64,000 nt of DNA from Dichetophora obliterata (taxonomy: Eukaryota > Arthropoda > Insecta > Diptera > Sciomyzidae), in contig OY986439.1 of assembly GCA_963920525.1 (NCBI GenBank), positions 39,994,819-40,058,818 on the forward strand, in the 5' to 3' direction. The notes beneath the pieces are model-generated. The model ran no database searches, was not told the DNA's origin, and saw only the letters and a list, made by a program, of their open reading frames with translations. The position numbers and the translations under genes were made by a program. Positions 1 through 10,007 of the stretch are shown here, one piece after another (within the stretch, counting starts at the first letter, position 1; every line of letters begins with the position of its first letter).

Positions 1-1083
1 CAATACGTGTCTTATGATGAACTATACTTTTTAGCGTTTTTTAATGAAAAATTGATGTATTTATTACATTTTTAAAATGTTCCTTTTTTGCTTTTTATCT
101 CATTTTCTTATAATTTCATATAATGTAATGATTTTTGTAGTTTTTTTAATTAAATATTTTATTAAGACAAATACTTAGTGTTGATTTTATATGATTTAAA
201 TACAAATTCTAAATGTTTGGTAGTTTAAATCATACTTTAATCACTTAGAATTGGTATTTAAATCATATAAAATCGACATAATAAACAAGAAGATCATTTA
301 CAAAAAACTTTAAAAATACTTAAAATTATTGATTTAAATCGTTTCAATTTATTATGCGCGAAGTTTTTAACTAAAGTTTCGCATAAAATAAAAGCGAGAG
401 ATTTAATGAGTTTATTATTTCAAAATTAACAAGCGATGAAAACTCAATATCTCTCATCAATACGACGTCGCTCTTTTAAAATATCTTAGCATAAAAACTC
501 ACGAACGAGTAAAGCAGTTGAAGAGTTCAAAGAAGAGTGAATATTTTATCTGCATACGCTCTGAATATTTTTAAATGATAAACTCTTGGTAGAATAACTA
601 GGTAGAGCCGGCTCGCTTAGTGCCCTCACGCTTCAACGAAGAGTGGAAAATGAAAAGGTTGAGTAGTTGTCAAAATGACGAAGTTCGTAAAAACGTCAAG
701 TGATATAAGAATATTATATTTTCAAATTGTAAATAGTGCGGACACGTGTGTTAAGTTTGTGTTAATTTGAGTGAAAATATTAAAAAAGAAGGGTAAATAA
801 AACAATAAATGCCAAGGAAGTGTTCAATTTGCAAAAAAGCAAAAAAAAAAAATCAAGTTTAACCAAAAATCAACTGCGAAACATGAACATAAAGTAACTC
901 GAGATGAAGAGCTGATTTTGACAACTTGCTCGCTTTTCTCTGTTTTTTACTTCATTCTCTCCGATTTGGCCCTACCTGGTTATTCTGTCATAGATAAAGT
1001 CATAGCAAAGTAGCTCAAAAGAGCGAGATCGCATTTTGATTGCTTTACGCACCATGATATCGGGCTAATATGCGATATTATTA
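1..1083. other. Non-coding AT-rich stretch with two imperfect inverted repeats
   Basis: No coding region is supported. Bases 182-214 and 244-276 form an imperfect palindrome with roughly 33-bp arms around TATATGATTTAAAT. Bases 592-610 and the reverse complement of 968-990 share 17 of 19 bases (AGAATAACYAGGTAGRGCC) and may be eroded terminal repeats of a roughly 400-bp element. Nothing else is recognisable. Confidence 0.5.
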
Positions 1084-1469
1084 CAGGGCGTCTCGACTAG
1101 CAATAATTCATTGCATGCCATCTGTCAAACATCAAATAATGCCAATGGAGACCACTCAATTACCGAAGTTGGCAATACATGGCATGCAAGATTGCAAGCA
1201 ATAGATTGCCAAGATGGAGTTGGCAATGAGCTGTATTTTTTCTTGTTTGACAGCCACTTTGCATTTTTCTTCAAAATTTTTGATGTGTATAGCTTAAAAA
1301 TGAAGTAGCGTGCAGAGGAAATGTATAAAATTATTTATTTATATAATAAATGATAAAACTATGTGTTAATTTCTTAACATGAGAAAACCCACCCTTTCAA
1401 TATTACCATTGTTTGCAATAAAGTTTGACAGATGGAGAGCAATAAAATATTGCTTGTCGAGATGCCCTG
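1084..1469. mobile_element. 386-bp non-autonomous TIR element (MITE), TTA target duplication
   Basis: The ends are inverted repeats of about 47 bp (1084-1130 and 1423-1469), both starting CAGGGCRTCTCGACWAGCAA and matching at roughly six positions in seven. TTA lies directly outside both ends (1081-1083 and 1470-1472), the expected 3-bp target duplication. The interior has no transposase. It abuts the RTE-like fossil that starts at 1480 and probably inserted into it. The superfamily is unassigned; a 3-bp TTA duplication fits PIF/Harbinger or CACTA-type elements. Confidence 0.8.
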
Positions 1470-1479
1470 TTAAGGCTAT

Positions 1480-2140
1480 TTGGACACATAGTGGGATCTC
1501 CTTTCTTGTGGATTAGGCAGAGCACACTGAGATTTCAATCGTTCGGAATGCATCTCTCCAACCATATTATGCATAGAAGCACGTAAATGCATGTAAACAG
1601 AGCTTCGCTTCAGTTCTTAAACAGCTCAGCAGGTCAGCTCCATCTGATCCCACGGCTTTATTATTTTAAAGCCAAGCTATAGCTGTCAACTTCATCACAG
1701 TATTTGGGCAGCGATACTTGCCGATCCGTAGTTGGGGCTTCCGAGATATTATCTTTATTAGCGGATTGTTGTCAGCGTCACCATTTAGAATCTTAGATAA
1801 GTGTTACCTCCATAACATCAATGTACTCTGGATATCTGTCACTAGATAACCGTTTTCATCCTTGCAGGAACAGGCCCCGGTATTAAGACCACTGGCAAGG
1901 CGTCTTATCTTTTCGAAAAATGTTCGGGCCTCATTCTTGTCGCTATACATTTTACTTCTCATGATCGCGCTGTTTTGTCTATCTTTTTTTCCACCTATAA
2001 ATACGTATTTTTCCCCCTTCTCTTATAAACGGTCTCCAGAAGCGAGCGGTACAACCGACTGCAGGGTGGCGTTGTAAGCGGCGTCTTTCTCTGCAGTGGC
2101 GTCGCTACACTCCTGGTCACCATAATTCATGAATTCAATA
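1480..2140 (-). pseudogene. RTE-like non-LTR retrotransposon fragment: linker and start of RT (fossil)
   Basis: Read on the minus strand, this carries the region between endonuclease and reverse transcriptase of an RTE-like LINE. From 2140 downwards I can follow a segment with CSDATAEKDAAYNATLQS, then NEARTFFEKIRRLASGL and DENGYLVTDIQSTLMLWR, then NNKAVGSDGADLL, then LSVLCLIHKKGDPTMCPN. These match the conserved order of that family: linker, the KAxGxDGxPAELF motif, and the LCPIxKKGDP motif of RT. Stops and at least two frame changes make it non-functional. It ends next to the TIR element at 1469. The fossil at 4165-5165 carries the following RT motifs of the same kind of element, in the opposite orientation. 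Confidence 0.75.
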
Positions 2141-4164
2141 AGTGGTTTGAACCCCCAAAAGAACCACCTTGGGCCTGATATCAACGGTTTGTAACTTTTT
2201 ATGTCAAAGACAAAACAAAAATAAGGTATCTTAAGGTGAAGTAAGTGAAGCACTTAAATCAAAAAAGACTGCTTGTCTTCCATAATAAAACACGCAAACA
2301 AAAAATTGTGAGCTTAAACTACATAAAAGTTAATGAAAAAAGTGTTGTAGAAAAAGTGAATTGCATAGCAAAGCACAAGAACAACAAGTGTCAATGTCAA
2401 TTATTCATCTAATCGTGTTGAGATGACCTGAAAAATAGAGCATTATATAAAAAAATATAAAACCAAAAAAAAAACACAAACATTTTTACACACTCTAGCA
2501 CAAAAGCAAAATGCACAACATTGCAATCAAAGACATGTTGAAAAAAAAATACAAAAAAAAACGACAGAGCTTTTGAACACTTTTACATTGTTGATGCATC
2601 AGCATTTCGTTGGCGTAACACAAGTTTTTGTTGATTTTATACAAAATTGAAGGTTATGTTGGGCGCATGTTGGCACCACTAAAGTTGATGCAGCAATCTG
2701 TGTTGGCAGCATTGTGTGGAAAATATCAGAATATAACAAACCTTTTCTAAAAGTTTGCTTCAACGAAGCTTTTGTGCTATGGAAGCCATACTGTCTATGC
2801 ACAATATGTATGTATAAATGTGGCAAAATAAAATATGATACAGAGATATATTTTTTTATTTTTTTGTTCGGAGAAGGTTAGTGAGTAGGATATATTACCT
2901 TGTTTTTAAATGAAATGTAATCACAAAGTGATAGTATTTTGAAGCCCCATAGAATATGAATTTAAACCAATTTAACTTTAAACTGAGTCATAAACAATGT
3001 AATCATAAATCAAACCACATCTTCTAAACTAATGCTACTTAAACAAATAATGTATTTCTAAATAAAAAAAAATGATTATATTTATTTTTTTCCATATTTT
3101 AAAGAAATTAACAGCACTTCGATTCAAAAGTTCTATTTTGCAGTAATTCAGGAGGTATTTAATAAAAAGAATGTAAAATACAATTAACGTTTTTAACAAT
3201 AAATAAATTAAATTCCTTGTATTTAAGTTTTAACCAGCTGATACCCATTGCGTTTCTGCAACGCCCATTTTTCCAGCGCCCATAAAATATTAATAGTGAA
3301 ACGGTTTGTGTAAATTGAGGTCGAATTGTGAATTCCGATGCTGTTCGACCTATGAATCAAAAGTTTTTCGATATCGAAAATAATCATTTTTTATCATTAT
3401 TATCATCATTATAATTATCATTATCATTATAAATCATCATTACCACTTCAAGATCCTGTGGGTTTTTTAATTTTAATAAGTAAACTTTTATACTAAGATT
3501 GTGTTAATATATTGGAATTTCTTCAAAAGTCTTAAATTTTTCCCTTCAAATAGAAGAATTAATCTTTTCAATTATACCCTTTTAACGAAAATCGCATTTG
3601 AATTACTTGAGCTACGTTGTCTCAAAAAATACCCTGTTTAGGGCGCGAAAATTGATTCTAAAAATTTATAGCTTCGGATTCTAAGAAAACAATTTGAGCC
3701 AAACAGGAAATGGTAAGTGAGTGCATTAGATGTTATACTTCATTGTGAAAAGGACAAAATATGATATTTGTATAGCTTGAGTACGGCTGAGGCAGCTAAA
3801 TAGCACACTAAACTTTTGTTGAGTGATCTCAAGTTTTATTAATACGAAATATACAAAAACTGAGGTTGCGATGGTTTCTTTGAGTGAACACTCAATGTCA
3901 AATAAAAGCATGAGTAGAGTGGAGTTTAGTTATTTTTATTAATAAGCTTTATTCATACCAATCAGAGTAAAAGCGAGTGAAGCTGAGTTCACTCCACTCG
4001 ACTCGCTTTATTAATACGACCCAATGGCTTGCAAGTTTTTTGGCATTGATAGAGACCAAGTTTGTGTGATGGAAGGGGTAATTGACACCCATATGTTTTG
4101 TAGTGCAACTTTAAGCTCTTTTATGATTCTTACTGTTTTTCTCTTAGTTTTTTTTCTATATATA
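2141..4164. other. Non-coding AT-rich stretch
   Basis: I see no supported coding sequence. An ATT/ATC-rich simple repeat lies at about 3385-3440. At 3940-4020 there is a short self-complementary stretch with GAGTGAA and TTCACTC next to TTTATTAATACGA; similar pieces occur at 3830-3900. The open frames here are short and lack recognisable motifs. Confidence 0.5.
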
Positions 4165-5165
4165 CAAATGATCGGACCTTATCAGTGTGGCTTCAGACCT
4201 GGAAAGTCCACCATCGACCAGATTTTCACGCTACGACAAATCTTGGAGAAGATTCAAGAAAAACCAGTCGACACCCACCATCTTTTTGTCTACTACAAAG
4301 CCGCCTTCGACAGCCCAATAAGGAAGCACCTGTACTCCACCATGTCTGAATTTGGTATTCCTGCAAAACTAGTACGACTTTGCAGGATGACACTGAGCAA
4401 CATTAGCAGCACAGTTAAAATCGGGAAGGACCTCTCCCGACCATTTGTTACCAAACGAGTTTTCAGACAAGGTGATTCCTTATCGTGCGACTTTTTCAAC
4501 CTAATGATGGAAAAGATCATCCGAGCTGCTGATCTGAGACGTAGTGGCAAAATATTCTACAAGAGTGTTATGCTGCTTGCGTATGCTGATGACATATATA
4601 TCATTGGCCATAATACGCGCGAAGTCAGTGCAGCATTTTCCAGATAAGAAAGAGAGTCAAGTCGAATGGGTCTGGCAGTGAATGCAGATAAGACGAAATA
4701 CTTGGTGTCAACAAACAAACAGTCCCAGCGTCTTGGAACCCACGTTACCGCTGACAATAGCACCTTCGAGATTGTGAAGGACTTCGTTTATCTGGGATCC
4801 AGAATAAACTCAACCAACGACATCAGAATTGAGATCAAACGAAGAAAAACTCTTGCCAACAGGTGTTACTTTAGGCTCAGTAGACAATTGAGAAGCAGAG
4901 CCCTCTCTCGATGAGCAAAAATCACGCTCTATAAATCGCTCATCATGCCCGTCCTACTTTATGCATCACAAGCCTGGACCGCTGAGCAGTTCAGATGAAA
5001 AGACTTTAGGAGCATTCGAGAGCAAAAAGTAGAGGACAACCTGACGAAGCTTGGAATTTCCAGCTGGCGCCAGCAAGTGAAAGACAGAAATGGCTGGCGC
5101 AAATTCTTAGATGAGGCCAAGACCGACATACGGTTGTAGCTCCAACTAAGTAAGTAAGTATATAC
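4165..5165 (+). pseudogene. RTE-like non-LTR retrotransposon 3' fragment (RT to tail, fossil)
   Basis: The plus strand begins abruptly at the RT motif IGPYQCGFRPGKSTIDQIF and runs through HHLFVYYKAAFDS (motif A, the usual DFKAAYD Asp replaced), RQGDSLSCDFFN (motif B) and LLAYADDIYIIG (motif C, catalytic YADD). The frame breaks at 4648 (TAA), continues from 4666 with NADKTKYLVSTNKQS and FVYLGSRINSTNDI, meets a stop at 4914-4916 and goes on as AKITLYKSLIMPVLLYASQ. A later segment, WRQQVKDRNGWRKFLDEAK, is the usual C-terminal motif. The copy ends in a (TAAG)n run at 5149-5160, the short-repeat tail typical of RTE elements. It is 5' truncated and carries at least three disablements. Confidence 0.85.
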
Positions 5166-6640
5166 AAATGTTCGATTGGGTTTTAAATCGGGAATCTTCG
5201 TGGATGGAGCAGTCATTCTTCAACCAGCATTTAAGCATTGTCTTGTACGAAACTTTAATTTTCAACGATTTCTAATTTTGCAGCTGTTTGTGGCAAATTG
5301 TTCTTTCAAATGTTTTAATAATCAAATTTTTTATCGTGCCTTCAACAAACTGAAAGTTTCCAACCCCATTGGCTCCCATTACACTCCAAACATTACACTG
5401 CCGCTGCCGTGTTTTACCGTTTTGTTAACATCCTTATGGTTCAATGCTTTACTCTTCTTTCTCTGCTCAAAACATCGTCTATTCGATGCAAATATCGAGA
5501 GCTTATATTCAATATGACTTATCTATATTTTCCATGAAAATTAGTTTTTTATGGCAAATAAATCGTTGACTCATCTGCCACCTATGAGATTTAATTTAAT
5601 AAAAAAACGAGAGTTTAGCAAAGTTTTTCCCTTTAAATGTTTGACTTATCTACAATAGAGTTTTTTTGTTTGTGAATACAAAAGCACTCATCTACACAAT
5701 TTTTAGGAAATATTCAAGAAAATTGTAACAAATTTGCTTTAGACTACAATGGGATGTCAAAATAGAGAAGAAAATGCATAGAAAAGCATAGAAGTAGATT
5801 ATGCATCATCAGCGGAGGAAGATATTGGACAAATAACAGGTGCTTTTATAATCAAATGAAATTCTCTTAGAATACTAATAAATTTTAATGCTCGGCAATT
5901 GGCCTTATCCGCAGAAAAAAGAGAAATTATGACTCTAATTTACATACTGATCCACTGCCTATCAAGCTAAAAAGTGCAACCATTTCCAAGAATTTAAGTC
6001 TGTAATTTTATCTGCAGATTTTATCTGACTCTTTACTGCTATTTTGATATTTTCTCTTATTTTTGTTAAAAATGTTATCAACAAACTTTTCTTAAAATCA
6101 TAAAAATACAAATCATGAAATACATAACAATAAATCTACACTTCAAAGAAAAGTAGGAGATTTCACAAAAATTTTTTTTTTTTATATCGGTACTAGTTCA
6201 GCTCAAATGCTTTTAACATTGCGCAAACTGGTTTTTTTCCTGTTTTAATGTCATAGAAAAAGACAACTGTCCTATTCTCGACATGAATTGAGATAGAATT
6301 TTTACTGACATAATTTGAACTAGTTGTGATAGTAGTAATTTGTACACCTGTCAAGTATTAGTATAATCAAAACTAGGCTTTTTACTGGTATGATTTGAGC
6401 CACCTTTGTGCTAGTATATTTTGAGAGTTATAAGGGTTTGAAAATTTTGGTGCGTATGTCGACATAAAATCCAAACCGTACATCAGATAAGAGCGATAAG
6501 GACAAGTAAATTAACTAGTTAAATTCGTAACTAGTAAGATTTTTCACTGCAGGGTATTTAAAGCCACTAAATATCGCACAATAGTGAATATATTTATTGA
6601 AAAAAAAATTCAAATAAATAATGATGGAATTGTTATTTAA
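5166..6640. other. Non-coding AT-rich stretch
   Basis: No gene is supported. ACTAGT-containing words recur between 6190 and 6540, partly in inverted orientation, but I could not define terminal repeats or a target duplication. Confidence 0.45.
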
Positions 6641-6860
6641 CTATTTATTTACACATGTGAGGAAAATCATATTTTTCTGTGAATGCTCGTTACACACAGA
6701 TTTCTGACATATACCACAGTATTGCTAAGAAGATTGTGCTTTTTCATAAGGGCAGCAGCAATATCATCGTCTATTCTTTGATTGTACTGTTGATGCATTC
6801 GAAGCACGTCAGATTTCGACAAAATAGCTTACTTCGGCGCCGTGTGTTTAAAAGGACTAA

Positions 6861-7331
6861 AGGCCCAGTTATAATAGACGTAACGTAATGTAGTGAAATG
6901 CCACTGCAGCAGTGTGTTCTGTCACTTACTGTTTCAATCAATACTTTTCTTATACAAGTGATTATAATAGAAGTAACGTAATGTAACGGGGCGTAAAGAT
7001 CCGTTGGATTTCGATTTCTACGTTACTTTACATTACGTCTGTTCAAAGAACAACTAAACATTGAGGCTAGATTCGGTTATTGCGCTATTTTATATTGTTG
7101 AACAACGCTTTTTGTTGAGTTTTCGTTATTAATGTGATAGTTTTTTGTATCCACAGCTATGGATGATGAAGATTTAATTGTATTTGTACAGGAACGTGCA
7201 ATTATTTACGACAAACAATTGCCTGGCTACTGCCTACTATAATTGCTACAACGTTTTCTTACATTACGTCCCGTCACGATGACAGTTGACAACATTACGT
7301 TACTTTACATTACGTCTATAATAACTGGGCC
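6861..7331. mobile_element. PIF/Harbinger-like MITE, TAA target duplication
   Basis: The terminal inverted repeats start AGGCCCAGTTATWATAGACG (6861-6880 and reverse complement of 7312-7331) and continue with GTAACGTAATG-type sequence. TAA lies immediately outside each end, a 3-bp duplication as in PIF/Harbinger. A second inverted pair of the same GTAACGTAATGTAACG sequence lies inside (6965-7045), so part of the terminal repeat is duplicated internally. The interior also keeps the start of a MADF-like gene (7159-7245). The element is inserted in piggyBac fossil A. Confidence 0.8.
7159..7245 (+). pseudogene. N-terminal stub of a MADF-domain gene inside the Harbinger-like MITE
   Basis: An ATG at 7159 opens a 27-codon frame reading MDDEDLIVFVQERAIIYDKQ followed by LPGYCLL and a stop. 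The pattern LI-x2-V-x-R-x2-LYD-x4-Y is the start of the MADF (Myb/SANT-like) DNA-binding domain. Autonomous PIF/Harbinger elements encode such a protein beside their transposase. The rest of the domain is missing, so this looks like an internal-deletion derivative that kept the first codons. The assignment rests on one short motif. Confidence 0.55.
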
Positions 7332-8059
7332 TTAAGTATTTTGCAAGTTTTTAAAAAGAATTTAAGTAGGGAGCTTCATTATGTGGCTCGTTCCTTCTTT
7401 TCCGAGCTATGAAAAGCCATATAGCGGATAACTGGTGCTGAAAAATCTAAAACTCACCAAATTTTCTTTCCATATTACATAATTCTTATATGCTTAGAAG
7501 GCATATACTGGCGGAATTATACAGCACCTCTTAACGATACTAATTGTTAATCTATTGTTAGTTACTACCCGGTATGTAATGCTTTCGCAATTTTCTGATG
7601 ATAATATTCCAAATATTCTTTATTGCCGCCAAATTATCTTTTGGTATGCGAGTTGATCGTGTTGATTTGTTATCAAAAGGCAAATGCCGCAACAGTGCAA
7701 TAAATCTAGTTTTCAAAACACAGACCCGATAATTTGGACTTCCAAATAAAGGTTCCCTAAATTCTTCATAAGACGTGGCACATTGTCAGCATGATCCAGC
7801 ATCGATCAATAGTCCTATGAATGCTTGAGCTTCCAACATATCGGTCATTTTCCATTTTTTGCCCACTATGTTGATTTTAGTGGGTCGCCGTCCAAGTTTG
7901 TATATTTTACAATAATTTCTACTACTTCATCAGTGAAAAATAGAGAAAAAGCATCCACAGGACAATCGATGTTTTTGGTGCTTATTTCATCCTCTGATTC
8001 GGAAACAGTTTTCAAAACATCCCCAGCAGCGGATTTGCCAGTGGCTACCATAGAACTAA

Positions 8060-8340
8060 TACAGAATAAATTACCAGGTAAGGAAGCATTACTTTTTTCA
8101 AAAAGTAATGCGTTTGCATATAGCAGAAGTAATTAACTCATACCTCATTACCTGTAATGTAGCATACAAGGAAAAGTAATGCAGTGATTTTTATAACTTA
8201 ATACAAGTAGTATGTTACTCCATAACTCCTAGGTAATGCTGAAGGGAGGCGATCACTTACCTCCTGTCTCATTCAATGTTAAATGTAAGGCCTTTTATGC
8301 ATAGTAAGGTAATATAGTCGGAAGTAGTGGTCATTACAAG
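8060..8340. repeat. Unidentified insertion in piggyBac fossil A with a perfect hairpin
   Basis: This stretch separates two parts of the piggyBac N-terminal region and fits neither frame. It holds a perfect hairpin at 8086-8111 (12-bp arms GCATTACTTTTT, 2-nt loop) and further GTAATGC words at about 8174 and 8231. TTACC and GGTAA words near both edges hint at terminal repeats, but no target duplication is clear. Confidence 0.45.
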
Positions 8341-8523
8341 GTAATTGATGCTTCATATATTCGGAATATATTCCATCCGCTACTGGGTCTATTTCACTAT
8401 CTGAGATGTAAGATTCCTCACAATCTTCAGCAGTGTCTTCCAATTAATTTTCATCGTCTTCCTCTTCCATAGCGTTTCTAATTCCTGCATCCATTAGATG
8501 CCTTGTTCTTCTAGCTCCAGACA

Positions 8524-8969
8524 TGCTGATAGTAAAAATAATAATTTTATGACTACTGAATATTGTTCTGATAATAACTATTGTATCATCTGTGCACTTG
8601 TACCTATGCAATACGAAAATCATTTTATTTACTTTCAAATCATCAATACAAATATTCTGCCTAGATAGATCATGTTTCGACATGAATAAACAATATGCAA
8701 AACATTTTTTACTCGAGCACAAGCTAGCACCTTAGATCGTCGTTGTAGTGTCTTAGAGTCACTACTTGGCAGTTAATGATATTTTTCAATACTATGTGTA
8801 ATAACTTAATATTATCTATACATATTAAAAAATTTATTTTATATAACAATAACGTTGTGACCAATAATAAAATACATTAAACTGTTTTTGCTATAAAACG
8901 TGTTTTAAATCTTTTATATTCGTTCAAAATTCAGTACTGACCCACAGTCACGGCCTGGCAGTAATAGGG
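8524..8969 (-). other. 5' untranslated part and 5' terminus of piggyBac fossil A
   Basis: Read on the minus strand, the sequence at 8969 begins CCCTATTACTGCCAGGCC and is preceded by TTAA (8970-8973). A TTAA target followed by CCCT at the first base is the hallmark of piggyBac ends. The first ATG of the transposase fossil is at 8523, leaving about 450 bp of leader. The opposite terminus was not found. Confidence 0.65.
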
Positions 8970-9093
8970 TTAAAAAGTTCATAGAAAATATTTATATGTG
9001 CAAAACCTATTCCTATTGATTTTGTGGAATAAAATAGAAAAATATATATAGATTTTTTAAAAAAATATGTCTTCCTTTCTTGGATATGACTTA

Positions 9094-10007
9094 CTAAAAC
9101 GTGAAAGGCATGAAGTACATCAACGATCTGAAGATGGAGCCATCAATTTTCTGCCATTCATCTTAATAAACTGTTTTCAGATGCTTCATTGACTCGAACT
9201 GGCGACCTTTTTTATAAACTTGGACCAAAAGAATGCCTCAGAGGTTTTCGATAGGATTCAAGTCATGACTAATAGCAGGTCACTACAGTACGGGTATATT
9301 TCAGATTTCTTTAAAGTCATTTGTTGCTCGGGAAGTATTTTTTGGTGCTTTGTCCTGCTGAATAGTCCAGTTATCCTGGTATTTATAGCATGTGAACTCA
9401 ATAAACACATAATATAATAACTCAATATACATTCGTGCATTAGATTTTACAGAAATAAAATACAGGGGAGACTTTCAAAGTATCTGAAACCGGCTGAAAT
9501 CAGCAGTGATCTCCACCCATGGCTACGCGCATGAATTTCTGCGTGCCGGTATTTCTGGCTACCTTTTCTCATCACTTAATATGACATTCCCAAATTCTTT
9601 CTCACAAAGTTTGTATTTTTCAGCAAATGCTAGACTTGCCGCAAATGTCATGGTAAAAGCATAGGTTGAGAGAAGGGCAATTTATAACTGACATTGGCAT
9701 TTTCATCCAAAATTTGTTGGATACTTTTTCTGGTAGCCCTTAGATCCAAATGCGCAGCAATTTCATCACTACTCAACCCTTTCTCCACAGCAAGACGTCG
9801 AATTCGTCTTTTGTGCCGTTGGTCAATCACGGATTTTCTTTCACTACTCTTGATTAGAGCATAGTTGCCAGGGTCTTTTAAAGAATTTGTTATGATGTTT
9901 CGGTGAAGATTTGTCCTAGTAGCTATAGCACCTTCTTTTATGCCGGCTTCATTTAAACCTTTTATATTGCAACTATCTTCTTCAGAAAAAGTGGTTCCAC
10001 GTGGCAT
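9094..10007 (-). pseudogene. Tc1-like transposase (full-length-range fossil)
   Basis: The minus-strand frame starts at 10007 with MPRGTTFSEEDSCNIKGLNE and two helix-turn-helix units (RRIRRLAVEKGLSSDEIAAH is the second). The catalytic half follows with stops: NARMYIELL, then YKYQDNWTIQQDKAPKNTSR, where QQDxAPK-(H to N) is the second catalytic Asp region. It continues as PAISHDLNPIENL-stop-GIL, the DLNPIENxWG signature with Trp replaced by a stop. KKGRQFESMKHLK and SLMYFMPFTF finish the C-terminus before TAG at 9094-9096. About 304 codons compares with about 340 for Tc1 transposases. At least four stops and a shortened middle show it is dead. Terminal repeats were not identified. Confidence 0.85.

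Larger units (their letters stand above)
6641..8523 (-). pseudogene. piggyBac-like transposase fossil A (interrupted)
   Basis: From 8523 on the minus strand there is an acidic N-terminal stretch (MSGARRTRHLMDAGIRNAME, a stop, then CEESYISDSEIDPVADGI). A foreign-looking 280-bp segment follows (8060-8340), then SESEDEISTK and VDAFSLFFTDEVVEIIVKYT, the typical piggyBac N-terminal domain. Next come RFIALLRHLPFDNKSTRSTR (7640-7720), a degraded IPGSN stretch, and FRQYMPSKH plus YGKKIW (7410-7500), the core around the first catalytic Asp. The Harbinger-like MITE at 6861-7331 splits the gene. Below it, CCCPYEKAQ and CGICQKSVCNEHSQKNM (6660-6740) are the C-terminal Cys/His-rich domain, ending at TAG 6641-6643. 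The second half of the catalytic core is missing. Stops and frameshifts show it is dead. Confidence 0.8.

Noticed and set aside
3705..3720. GTAAGTGAG splice-donor match on the plus strand
   Set aside because: No acceptor or open frame upstream makes an exon plausible.
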